Assembly: GCA_018873245.2 (NCBI GenBank)
Contig: JAEMBT020000001.1
Coordinates: 13,856,220 to 13,920,219 of the forward strand
From: Archegozetes longisetosus
Taxonomy: Eukaryota > Arthropoda > Arachnida > Sarcoptiformes > Trhypochthoniidae
DNA length: 64,000 nucleotides
Direction: 5' to 3'
Part shown: in pieces, positions 22,020 through 33,426 of the stretch
Layout of the letters: each line of letters begins with the position of its first letter
How positions within the stretch are numbered: position 1 is the stretch's first letter
Notes under the pieces: model-generated
What the model was told of the DNA's origin: nothing
Seen by the model: only the letters and a program-made list of their open reading frames with translations
Database searches by the model: none
Program-made: the position numbers and the translations under genes

Positions 22020-24449
22020 TATTAAACTATAAATTATTTATTAAATCTTACTCTCTAAAGCATTGTTCGATTTATAATTTGACTTTTTGCAATTAAAATT
22101 GTGTTTGTTTGAACATCTTGCATTTTCTCATATTATCAACAGTTATTATCAGAGAAAGTGTTTATGCAATATATATTTCGTAACTCTATCAACAGTCTGA
22201 TTTAAACTGACGGATCACCTCAGTAATACGAGAAATGATGTCATAGTTGCTAACTAGAAGATGCTAATTCCCTTTACTTTATACTTAATATCACTTTATT
22301 TTGGATCATAGTTTCAAATTATTTTCGAGAAATCGATTTCGAGTTGAGGTCAGAGTCGTTTGTTTGTAGGTGATCTTAAGTGTTGCATAAATAGTAGGAG
22401 TCAGTTTTGCAGAATAGGATTTTAGCCAGTCAGTTTAGCCGAAAAGTTTAATTTCTCTGTTTTCCTATTCTCAGTTTAGATTTTAGGAAATACCTTCTAT
22501 TAGATGGGGCAAAAATCAATAGCACTATCTAATCTCGCTACTGATGAAAGTTGTAAACATGTTAATGCTACAATATTGCACATTAGAGTATAAGAGAGAT
22601 GATGTGATTGCTTCTATTTCTTGTGCTTTTAGGGATGAATTTTGTTTATGGTCCAAAAGTAGATTCAATTTGAGCTAGTGTTACATATCAAGAACAGTGC
22701 GCATCCATTTCTATCACTTAAATATGAGAATACCTTATCTGTAATAAAGATAAATTCACTAGCATTTTCTCTGAAATTAAAGAAAAATTTTCCGTTTAGG
22801 TCAATTCATTTTTGTATGAGAGTAAAGGTGCTAAGGACTTTTAGAAGATATCTCAGTTTTGATAGATAAAATTGAATTAATTTATACCAATGAAACCTAC
22901 TTCATAAATTCATGTAAAAATATAGCAATTCGTCATCAGAAAAGTGGAGAGTGAGTACTATAAGGTTCTAAATCAATTTTTTTTGACAAAGTGAGTTATT
23001 AATGAATTCATATATCTTATCATGGCCTTCATGCTGGTATTTATTCAAATTTATAAATTTATGTCTGGTTCGGTTGTGATCGCCGAATTAGTCCAATTAG
23101 ATGAGCGGAATGTCTGTAAAGCAGGCGTTTTCACAATCTTTCCGGTTATTAAAAATAAATCTCATAGAAGTCCGATGAAGAGAATCATATTCTACTGATA
23201 TTTCATTTTTTCAAAAATTGATTTAGTGACTTCTGCTTCTTCTATATCGATAAATTCGATTCTTTAATAAACTGTTGTTAAATGTGTTATTTCTTTATAG
23301 AATTTCACTTTCCAGTAATCCAAATAATTTCTTAATGATATATATGAAAATTTGAAAAATAAAAATTGTCAAGTCGAACTTCGACTTAAAAAAGTTTTTG
23401 ACTGAATTATGTAGAAACATTCTTAAAATGTTCGAAATTGATTTCCTACTTTACTTTTAAAATTTCTCAGTTAAAAATTTGTTTTGATTTAGTTATTTAT
23501 CGATTTTCGATCATTTAGAACCTGATAGCACTCAGTTTTGGATTTGAGTGCAATGAAGTCCTAAATACAAAAATCAGTTCTGAGTTATTCATGATAGAAA
23601 CAGAGTAGGATCCAAATGAACAATGGAATATTCGCACTACACATACATTGGTTGGTAACATGTTTTATAAAATGATTCTTCAACTCATTGTTGGTGTATA
23701 ACAACATCAAACTTGAAAGTGGATTTTCTCGTTAACATACTTTTTCATTCAGAACCTTATAGTATTAAGGCGACGACATATTCCTTCCTTTAATGTGTTC
23801 GATGCCTTGAAAGCATGGTAACAATTGATTAACGAGAGAGAATATTCATTCATCTGTTGTACCAAACCTAGCACTTCAAAACTTTTTGGTAACTCTTTTT
23901 CAAATTTTATCTCTTCGAATTTTTAGGATCGATTGTTCATTTTTATCCGAAAGTAATGCAAGTAAAAAATAACAAGCTGTGCTTTATATTTTAGTGACTG
24001 ATCAGTTGAGCAAATAGTAATAAGTGTAAATTATATCGAGGTGAATACTGAAGAGGTTCGTTTGACATTATTTTTGTGGGACTTTTGCATAGACCGGGAG
24101 TGTCACTAAATTATAATAAGAGTAAATACGATCGAAGTAAACACTAAAGAGGAAATAATGTAAATAAACGTGAGCGCATACAAAAATTGATAGGTTATCA
24201 AATCTTTATATTAATAATAAATTAATAGTTATACCTTCGATCTACGAACGTTTAAATTTTTCGACGACTTCATAATGATTAATCCGATCTAAAGAACAAT
24301 TATTTTGTAAAATATATAAATCATCAATTGTTTATCGTTTATTTTGGTTTAAAGTTTTATCAAATGAATTTTTTCTCGCACTTAAATAATTTAATTAACA
24401 GTTACATTAGATCGAATCTTCAGATGAGAACATTATATTACAGCGTTAT
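22020..24449. other. Intergenic, no gene seen
   Basis: About 2.4 kb of AT-rich sequence with only short chance frames on both strands. Confidence 0.45.
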
Positions 24450-25031
24450 TCAGTATCTAAAATAATTTGCGAATATTGGATTCATGTGCTTAAATGATTC
24501 GAAATCAATCTTTTTCTTTTTCGGGACAACTCTCTGATCAAATCTTTGTTGATGACCGTACAAGAGAATAACTATTCGATGAAAGTTATATTTGTCCAAT
24601 TTGGGAGCAGAATAGCATATGATTTGCTTTCCTTTGGAGATTTCGCTTCCTATATAAGAAAACAATTTTAGGATATATGAAAAAATCACTAGATTATTTC
24701 TTCAGTAAAAGAATGTATACACATGGAATTAATAAAAATGGACAAAATTAAAATTAATTCAGAATTGAATCAATCTTTCTTTTACCATAAAAGTCAGTGA
24801 CTAGCCAATGTATTGATTTATTGTCTGCGTCAATCATCATCAGAATTAGATTTTCATCAGCAGTCGTATTATAAATTATTTTTGGCTCTTCTTGTATATC
24901 ATCAAATTGCAAAATGTTTCCAAAGCTGACCTTTATATGTTCTTTATAGTTTACTTGTAAAAGATCGAGAGTACCACTCCAGTCCGATAGGAGATCCGGA
25001 ATTAGTTTTTCTTCTTCGAAAATATGTTTCA
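24450..25031 (-). CDS. PEBP-like (phosphatidylethanolamine-binding) domain exons
   Basis: Two exons: 25031-24786 and 24649-24450, joined over a 136-bp intron (G|GTAAAAG ... TATATAG|GA, phase 1). The product reads KLIPDLLSD, then LLQVNYKEHIKVSFGN, PKIIYN, LILMMIDADN, IHWLVTDFYGSEISKG, then HRIVILLYGHQQRF and a C-terminal FESFKHMNPIFANYF. These blocks align in order with PEBP (IVPDVI..., VEVSLGN, LTDPDAPSR, HWLVVNI..GNDISKG, HRYVWLVYEQ). The loop after MMIDADN is several residues shorter than usual, removing part of the phosphate-binding signature, so ligand binding may be changed. The first exon begins in phase 1 after an AG, so it needs an upstream exon; the best candidate is the exon ending at 25877. 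Confidence 0.75.
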
Positions 25032-25108
25032 CTAAAATTATTTTTAAATTTTTAAAAATTTTCTGTAAGAGAGTTTCAGATTGCAATATTTCAAATTTAA
25101 CTACAACA

Positions 25109-25358
25109 CTGCAACTTTTGACGATTTACGATGACAGGAGGCGAGCTCTCATTGGACCGCATTTTAGTAGGAGAAATCTCTCATCCAACAAAAGCGCGCA
25201 TTTCAAAATAACCATATTTTTAAACACATTGGAATGTCACATTCCCTAAACACCGAATATACCCCAACATATAGAACTTATTTACTAGTTAAAAGGTGCT
25301 TATTCAAGATTTTACTCTAAAATAAGATACTCTCATCGTAAATCGTCAAAAGTTGCAG
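25109..25358. mobile_element. 250-bp MITE with 26-bp perfect inverted repeats
   Basis: Termini 25109-25134 and 25333-25358 are perfect reverse complements; they begin CTGCAACTTTTGACGA on each side. AACA flanks both ends (25105-25108 and 25359-25362), which may be a 4-bp target-site duplication. No coding capacity. It lies upstream of the PEBP-like exons, in the intron if these join the exon ending at 25877. Confidence 0.8.
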
Positions 25359-25876
25359 AACAGTTGATTTTAATTTTTCCGTAGCCAACGGCTCTCAATA
25401 GAGAATAACTTTTCTCAAAGTTATTTACTCATACATATATTATTTTATTGACTAAAGTTATTTAAATAAGTACCTAGGTATTGTATTTAAAATTCAATGT
25501 AGTTTCTTTTAATAATTTTGGTAATTTGATATTCACACAAATACAATATTATTAAGTATATACTCAGATTTTGTGTTTACAGTAAAAATATTGTTGAAGA
25601 TATATGTTCTATCTTGTTATTAAATTAAGATATTATAATGACCGATGAATTGCAGTTTAGAACTCTCTCATTAAAAATGAATGTGAAACTCAATTTGATG
25701 TCGAAATTCTGGGCTCAGGCTTAGGCTCAGGTTCAGTGAACCGAGTCTATGGCTTTCATTGTTAATAATACCCTCTCTAAGTCTTGACCCAAATTTATGA
25801 ATGTTTGATTAAATTTTTTACTTGAATATAAATTAAAAATTGAAACTTTTATGCAAAATAATCGACCGATACTTAC

Positions 25877-27290
25877 CATCATATTGTAATTGAATATCGT
25901 ATTTCAAGATTCTTGCTAATGATTCCTTGTTAGTTCCTTGATTATTATTATAAGTTGTTTCTCGTAATCCAAATTTAGTTATTTCATTTTGAACAATAAA
26001 TTTATTCTTTTTGATTTTAATGTCGGGTGATTTCTCTAACAATTTCTGGTTCTTAGTCCATAAATGTACCGAATATGAGAAGGCATCATTTGTTTCTTTT
26101 GTAGTTACCTCTATTGTAAGAGAATGCAATTTTATTCCATTAATACTTAGATTTTTTTCTACATAATTGTTGTAATAAATGTCTAGATCAGTTCTTTCTT
26201 CCATGAAACGATTAATAGTAGAAAAATAATAATTTCGTCCAACAGGTTGAATCAAATAGTCTTCTACTGTCAAAAGTTGTAATCTGAATTCGATAATAAT
26301 TCTAATATGTGTTGGAAAACTCGTTATTTCATTCTCATCAATTTCATAAAATTTTTCCATTAGTAACCTTTGAATATTTTTTAGTATTCTCAAATCTGTA
26401 ACCTTTTCAAATAATTGATCTAAAAGCATAAAATTCAGATCTAATACGTTCGACGATAATAACGGTGAATTGAGATGTTTCAAAATATAATCAATTATTT
26501 TCACATCTCCGGTGTTGTTTTCAAAATAACTATTGATCGCATAAATCACTTGTGGACTTATAATCTGATAAAACACTGGATTTTCGTGTAAAAATTTTGA
26601 TAAATTCACTAATTCCTCGCTTTGGTAGTGGCCTACGTGCGGAGAATTTTTTTCACAATTCTTTAAATCGACAAACTCAATTTTTCTTTCGTTTTCTCTA
26701 TCCAATCTCTTATTCTATGATTTCCTTGAATACTTTTTTGAGGTGAGTAAAAAATCCCATAGACTTTAAGCTTTTCAGATTGTGATCTCAATATGTTCCT
26801 TTTATGGTTGTCCAGTTCTCCAACTAATTCTCCAAAAATTTTAAAAAAATTTATCCCACATTTCCCTATGTCGATTAATCAAATATCTGCTGTTAGTATT
26901 AAGGTTAGATTCGTGAAAGTAAGTTAGCCTCAAGTTTAAAAAAAGGATATTTTCTTTCTTTGATAATTCTGGAATACTAAACCCCTTGGTGGCTATTGCT
27001 TCTTTCAAAATACTTTTTAACTCTTCAATAAATTTATTATTTTCAAAATTCCAATTATCAAAGTAGTTTCTAAATAACGCACTTGAAATACAATTTATCG
27101 TATGAGGTAATTTTTGATAATTAATCTCTTTCATCGCTGTTAAATATGCATATCCAAGACTTTCATTATTCCGATTTAAGTAATAATTTATTGGTGATTC
27201 ACCCAATACGATGGCCCTCAATTCGGTCATGGGAAAATCAAAACACTTGAAGATATATTTTGGATTAGGAGAAATATATTGTGCATTCTT
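25877..27290 (-). pseudogene. Uracil-DNA-glycosylase-like domain plus unknown C-terminal segment (frame interrupted)
   Basis: A candidate exon from an acceptor (TTTAATTTCAG) to a donor (GATG|GTAAGT). The first part matches the family 1 UDG order: YISPNPKYIFKCFDF, ELRAIVLGESPINYYL (at the VILGQDPYH position), SLGYAYLTA, KKENILFLNLRLTYF (at GVLLLNxxLTV), RHREMWDKFF (at SHxxxGWExFT) and SPHVGHYQSEELVNLSKFLHENP (at HPSPLSxxxxFxGxxHFSxxN). The catalytic Asp of GQDPYH and the HPSP loop are changed, so base excision is doubtful. A further 240 residues (to IQLQYD) are unrecognised; the last part looks beta-rich. The reading frame changes twice in the UDG-like part, beside A- or T-runs. This is either true decay or base-calling error. 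An internal exon in a spliced gene fits a host origin. Confidence 0.55.
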
Positions 27291-27532
27291 CTGAAATTAA
27301 ATATATGATATAAAAATGAAAACAACAAAATATTCTTTTATGTGATTCCTTTATATTTAAACTATATTTTAACTCGATAATGCTTAAAACAATTGATACT
27401 GTTTGTAATTTGTTGCATGATTTACTGAAATTCCTGTTAATAAAATGACTTTCTCGTTTCGGATATTTAACCTATTTTTATTCTACTGTTATCAGCTATT
27501 TGAGCACATCTATTTCAGAGAGTAGATGCAAC

Positions 27533-28193
27533 TTTACTCCGAAAATGTAAGGTAGAGAAAATAAAACATAATATATATAAAGTCGAGACTAAGAACAATG
27601 TAACTGCACGCACAATCACATATTACTAAGTTATGGTTCTAATGATAACTCAGTCATTTCTAAGAAAACAATTATTTATTGAACACAATTCGTACAGAGC
27701 TGAGATGATATACTTTCAACTCTTTAATTTGACTTATGATTAATTTTGTTTGAATTTGTTTCTTGTTTGAGAAACTTTGCTTGTAATCACAACTTTATAT
27801 CTATTAAACTTTCACCCATACTTTAGATTGCAGTTTTCTTAACATTAACTTATCATATAATCGGTTTGGCTTTCTATACCATATGTTTTTTAGGCAAAGT
27901 TTTATGTGAAAAGTTAAAGTCAAGGAAAATATGTTTAATAAAGTTGTAATTTCAAGCAAATAATCTCAAATAAGAGACAAAAATAATAATAAGTCAAATT
28001 AAAAAGAGTTGAAAATGTATTATCTTAGCTTCGTATGAATCTTGTTCAATAAATAATCGTTTTCTTAAGAATGACTAAGTTTTCATAAGAACCATAACTT
28101 AGTTACATGTGATTATTCGTGCAGTTACATTTTTTCAGTCTCGACTTATATACATTATGTTTTATTTTCTCTACTGTACATTTTGAAGTAAAT
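27533..28193. mobile_element. Non-autonomous element with ~200-bp diverged inverted repeats
   Basis: The left arm (about 27533-27745) and right arm (about 27975-28193) are reverse complements over about 200 bp with scattered differences. Shared blocks include GTAGAGAAAATAAAACATAA, ATGTAACTGCACG, CTAAGTTATGGTTCT and TTATTTATTGAACA. The ends read TTTACTCC and TTTACTTC inward. No open frame in the centre and no clear target-site duplication. It sits between two exons of a minus-strand gene. Confidence 0.8.
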
Positions 28194-28259
28194 TTTCAAA
28201 TCATTTGTTGATTGCCAAGTTTTGATGAATTAACATGGCAACAAAAATTTGTGACCTAC

Positions 28260-28696
28260 CGAATAATCAATCCAAAGCTTATCGAGAATCTCAAACAATC
28301 CACATTTTACGAAAATTTTCAACCATCCCTTACCATTATCATTAATCAACGGTTCAATTACATCTAATTTCCATTTTTCCTCATCAGCACAATTAATCAA
28401 AGCATCAGACTTTACAAGTCCATTAAAACCTCTAGAAACAGGCTCACGAATATTGCACAGAATACCATAATAAAAATAAAGTTTTGAAAGACATTTTTTC
28501 GATGCATTTTTCAATTTTTCTGTTTTATTAATACTGAGCTCGATGAATTCAAGAAAATCACTCACATTATGATGATCTATTGACTGGAAACAATATTTCA
28601 GCATGAAATCTTGGGTTGCATCTATATATTTTGAGAAGTCATCCTCGAGATTTTCAGCCATCTCTTCTCTCATGTGCTGGTGCACAATCTTCAGAA
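28260..28696 (-). CDS. Internal exon of an unrecognised helical protein
   Basis: Open frame bounded by an acceptor (GTGTCACTTAG) and a good donor (TCG|GTAGGT), starting in phase 2 and ending in phase 0, encoding about 145 residues. The content is mostly helical and rich in charged residues (MREEMAENLEDDFSKYIDAT, LEFIELSINKTEKL, WLKIFVKCGLFEILDKLWID). No motif is recognised. The phase 0 end matches the phase 0 start of the UDG-like exon at 27290, so the two could be consecutive exons of one gene. The upstream exon carrying the start codon was not found. Confidence 0.45.
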
Positions 28697-29345
28697 CTAA
28701 GTGACACAAAAATGATAATTTTTTGTTTCAAAAATTTACTTTATGTAAGTGATATATAACTATGATTTGATAAATATTCAGATCAACAGTTATTGATGAA
28801 AATAAGAATTAATTGATATATAAAATTGAAAACTAACAAGGTACAAATTGAGGTAGAAATCTAAATGAAAAGACTGAATTATACTCACTTTATACTTTCC
28901 TTTGTATGTTTGGGGATGATAACACTTCATCGAGCGAAAGCTACAGGAAAAATGGGGACTATGGGACAGTTTTTGGAAATTATTTCCAATTAGTTTAAAA
29001 TCAAAGGGAATCAAAGGATAAAATTTTAATCTCTAGTTATGCACCTGTGCTGAAAGCTGAAGAGTTAGCATCCTTATATGTATTGCAAAAGCTTAATAAT
29101 TAAATGTCTCTTACCTATCAAATTTAAATACAGTTGGCTAACATTTAATTGTTTCGCGTTCATATAAATCGAAAACTATATCTTTGATATGAATGAATGA
29201 AAGTAAAAATCAAACAAATGTTTTTTAATTATATATTGTTGAGATTATGAATATTTAAGGATTTACATTATAAAATTTATTATGTTGTATTCTGAGTTGT
29301 AATTTGTCATACGCATTTTGTGCTTATCTTTAATGATAGTGTTGT
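28697..29345. other. Spacer, no gene seen
   Basis: AT-rich; may hold an upstream exon of the minus-strand gene, but none could be supported. Confidence 0.35.
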
Positions 29346-29862
29346 TTGGTTAAACACACTTAGTATAAGTCTAGATAAATTACTCGCATTTTCAATCATT
29401 ATCTCATTGAAAGTAATGTCAGAAAACACATTGTCCTCTAATACACTCATCGCTGTATCGTCTAACTCTACACTGCACTATTTAAAACTTAATTTTAGTC
29501 ATTGATGCAGAGTATGTGTTGCTCTACATCATAAATGGCGATAAAATACTTAATTTATTGAAAAATTTTTATTAGCTTTGTTGCATATCGCCTACGGTAT
29601 GCGTTATTTATCGATAAACTTTGTTAAATTCCTATATAGAAGCAAAATCAATATTACATATCTGTCATAATGCAGTGTAGTGCAGTGCAACTTAAATCTT
29701 TCGAAATGTTTACTATTTTTGTCTAAATTTGATGAGATTTTAAAGAATATTTGCTTAAATTGAGTGCACAATTTCCACCATAATTAATAGTTATATTATT
29801 ATCTCTGAAACAAATGTACGGATTGAACACTTGTTGGGGTGAATGTTCAAAACATATTTTAG
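29346..29862 (-). pseudogene. Decayed partial copy of the LRR protein gene
   Basis: Two stretches (29346-29466 and about 29690-29862) match, in order and orientation, the N-terminal coding part of the LRR gene at 21609-21905. They include the segment encoding the LRRNT cap. The copy is interrupted by a 0.2-kb insertion, shows frame-breaking changes, and has neither the C-terminal repeats nor a signal-peptide exon. It is non-functional. Confidence 0.85.
29468..29680. mobile_element. MITE inserted in the decayed LRR copy
   Basis: About 213 bp absent from the intact LRR gene. The ends are short imperfect inverted repeats (CTACACTGCACTAT left; CTACACTGCATTAT read inward from the right). No coding capacity. 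The family is unknown; the insertion post-dates the LRR duplication. Confidence 0.65.
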
Positions 29863-31009
29863 TGGATAAAAAGGATAGTGTGATGGGATCTTTTCAATTT
29901 AACTCATATTTAATTCAATTCAGTATTTTATTAAAAATACTAGTTTTTCTGCAGACTTATAAAAAATCATATTTTTATTTATAATTAGAGTTAGTCGCTA
30001 TCATATATATTTTGAAGCAGTGATAAATTTATCAGCTATTCTACAGTGTGCGTCACCATTGATTCTACTACAGTATGCACTACCTATTTAATAATCGACT
30101 TTCGCATAGTTTACTAAATTTTAAAACTCTTATTTTCTTTTAAATTACTAGCCATATTCTTATTTATTTACTGGTATTTCTCTTAAATTTATATAAAGGA
30201 ATTTCAGCGCTAATTATTGGTATTAAGAAGACGGATTAAGTTTCCAAAGTTTGACGCCTTTGTAGTCCCTAACTCTTTTATTATACTATTTATTTCTTTT
30301 ATATTTAAAAATAAATCTAATGTAAATGTAGTTCAATTCTATATCACAAGAAGTTGAAATAAAATTATATTTTGAATTTTAAAACAAAACCTAGACAATA
30401 TCTTTAAAATTACTCAATTATAAAGATACAAATAAATTCGAATAACGTGATAACTCTTTACAAATCCTTGATGTGATGATTAAAATGAAGAGAATTACTT
30501 AGAAGCTTTCGTTTGATAATAAAGTGACTTACTAGATAGTTAGTTAGACTTTGAATCGAAGAGCCAAATCTAACTAAAAATTCATAATTTTCAAATTAGA
30601 TAAGCCATTACTTGAAGTGATTATTTGCACAATATGTACAATCAATGGAAACAAAAACGAGGCAGTTTTTACTTTTAAACAGTTAAAAATCATGTACTTA
30701 TTAATAGAAAACACTGAAATAACAATAACCAAGGAAAAGATGAAAAACTTTGAATATTAATATTTAAATTTTACGTATAATTGCAATAAACAATGACCAA
30801 CAATATCATAGCATTGACTGAATATAAAGTATTAGTTTACTTATCAATATTTCCAATCCAAACAAATTAAATCCATATTATTTACAAATAAAAAAGTTAT
30901 TTTAAATTAATGAAATGATCACAATTAACTAAAGATAAAAAATTAGAAACTGTAAGCTTATCTTATGATTGCAAAAATGCTAGACTGGTTGAACGAAGTT
31001 TGAACTGTA
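29863..31009. other. Intergenic, no gene seen
   Basis: AT-rich; nothing recognised on either strand. Confidence 0.45.
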
Positions 31010-32287
31010 GTGCATTTGCAGTCAAAAGTTGGGTCGATACATGGGAAATCAAGAGGACATTTGAACATGAAGTGGAAGTTGATCTGAATAGCAAGAAAAC
31101 AACTGCAGAGGATGAATTAATATTATTGACTGCATTAGAAAACCGAAGAACGAGTCCTAAAGCTATAGCTTAAAGTTGTAAACTCAGCATTTGTGAGAGA
31201 ACTGTAACTCGTTAAAAATCATTTGGTGTTAAGCAGAGAATCGCAGCACAGCAAAAGATTAATAACAAATCATGTTCAAAATCGATTGAATTTTACTGAG
31301 GACTACTCAAGCTTAGATTGTGAAGACTAGTCAGAATTTACATTTACAGACATTAATTTAAGGTAGAATACCGTATGGAAATATCGCGAAAATAATGTCG
31401 AATTTTATTCTTAATTTATTTGAAAATTTTAGGAAATATTAGCTATTTTTGTTTTCATTTTGCTTTCGATACTTTTGTCACTATGTTTCGGCATGGAATT
31501 AGTTTAATTTTATCTTAACGACGAATAAACATGTCAAAGTTATCCAAATAGATATGTTTATCTCTAGAGGTATAATGGGGAAGATTGAACTGAAATTAGT
31601 AGAAGAGAAAAGTAAAATCGGGAGATTTTCGTGTAACTATCATGGCTTTATTAGCAGTCGAGGGCTCCAAAAGCTAGCTCTCATTGAAGATTATATAAAT
31701 CCTGAAAAGTAGTGTGATAACTTAGAGAACATAGTATTTCTCGCTTTGGATATCTTACAATTTGATTTCATTCTTTGCTTCATTCACGATAGGTAAAAGA
31801 CAAGAATTACAAATTCTCAATACGGTAGCTAAAAAGTGCCGGAATGCTTGAATATTCTTTACTAATGATGCTTTTAGATAATCTTAGTTAAAGTTCAGTT
31901 AAGTTAGGTAAAGTCAAGTTCATTTAACAATTAGGTAGATTTTTGCTATCGTATTTTTGAAATAATTTCTATCAAGAAGTTTCATCCACACAAACAAATT
32001 TACAAAAGAATTCTTAGATAATAATTGTCTGGCAATTGTAATCGATTGGTCATCTAAGGTAGCGGATATGAACCCAATGGAGAACGTTTAGGATGCAATC
32101 CAAAAGTCTGTTTTTGGAAATATTAAAGAAGATGGAATATCATTTGATAATAGAGAAGAACCATGGAATTCATATCACAAATTCTTGGGAGAAATTGGAT
32201 GACACAAATTTGATAGAGAATCTGTATTATTCAATGCCTAATAGAAAGTATTTGGTTGTTGAAAATGTAGTCATTAGAAAAAAATAA
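31010..32287 (+). mobile_element. Tc1-like transposon, heavily decayed
   Basis: Disconnected frames give the Tc1 transposase order. First an N-terminal segment (VKSWVDTWEIKRTFEHEVEV, TALENRRTSPKAIA). Then RLNFTEDYSSLDCEDWSEF, at the position of RLxFAxxHxxWTxxDW. Then FSCNYHGFISSRGLQKLALI. Last, the 3' end VIDWSSKVADMNPMENV and a C-terminal SMPNRKYLVVENV, at SMPRRxxxVI. Numerous stops and frameshifts mark an old copy. Terminal repeats were not found. Confidence 0.75.
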
Positions 32288-32289
32288 CG

Positions 32290-33426
32290 ATAAATTATAT
32301 AATCAGTCTTTTTTTAATGAATAAGTTTTTTTTAACGAGGACAAGTTTTCCTAAGACTTGAGTAGATTATTTTTCTGCTTTGAGGTTTGAACCTTAAAAA
32401 GTAAACATTTTTCACTGCTGTTTTGTTTGCCTAGATTGTGTTTGTTTAATAATTTTTAAGAAGTTTCAATACCAGTAATCTTAGTTTAAAAATGATTAAT
32501 AGTTATTCCTATAAGAATTACGTTATTTATGGATAAACCTACTAGTGCTTGATCACATCGATCTATTGAAAAGATTTTGGCAAACCATAGTCTGATCAAA
32601 AAATTTGTTTACTTGGGTTCATCAAAGGTTAAAGAGTTGGGATCATCGAAAATCTCTATCGCTAGTTTGTTGTCATTGACTGTATAATACATGAAAGTTA
32701 CTTAAACTGCTAGTTATTGTATACTGTAGTAGCATACAATACGGTCGGTTCATGGCTGACATACCGTAGAATGATCGTTATAATTGTATTATTCGAATAA
32801 TTTAGACATTATCTAAACGTTTAACTGGAATTCTACATTACAAGAGAAATCGACTTCTATTCTTCAGTTTTTTTTTCGACTTGGGTGTCGTCTCAATGTC
32901 TGGGGGATTATAGAGAGATCTAAAGGCGCAAATTTTGAGGATTTTATAGTCAAAATCCTCGAGTATTTTATCATTAAAACCAATAGTAAAATCAATGGTA
33001 AAATACTCGAGGATTTTGACTATAAATCAAAAAATATTAAAAGCCTGTTCATAGAATTGTCATTTTTCACGTGCCAGTTGCAAAATCTTTATGAATTTCG
33101 TTTTTACTTTCTGATTTAAGGATAGGAAAACCTAAGAACATTATTCATTCTAATTTTGTTTATTCTTTCATTTTGACGTAATTGTGTTTTTAAAGGTTTA
33201 ACTTAGAGATACATAAAGGAATTAACTATTCTCTATTTAGAATTGATAGAACGATCGATTTTTCATGAGTCGGTTGCAAAATAATTAAATGAACTTCGTT
33301 TTCATTTTTTGATTTAATAATGAAGAAAAATTATCCCTTTATTTCGTAAATTTTGAGCAATTGCAGCATCGACACTAATGTTCCCATCTCATTGCTCATA
33401 GCTACATGTTGATCAGCACCGTATCG
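32290..33426. other. Non-coding stretch with stem-loop and diverged direct repeats
   Basis: No gene. Besides the stem-loop listed separately, two diverged copies of an 80-bp unit lie at about 33055-33135 and 33243-33325 (both with GTTGCAAAAT and an AACTTCGTTTT-like core), about 188 bp apart. Confidence 0.5.
32943..33026. repeat. 33-bp-arm stem-loop
   Basis: Arms 32943-32975 and 32994-33026 are reverse complements with one mismatch; the loop is 18 nt. The arm starts TTTATAGTCAAAATCCTCGA. Either strand could fold into an 84-nt hairpin of pre-miRNA-like size, or it may be a remnant of a foldback element. Confidence 0.9.

Noticed and set aside
28790-29014. 74-codon minus-strand frame as an upstream exon of the UDG-like gene
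   Set aside because: No convincing donor in phase and low-complexity hydrophobic end; could not be supported.
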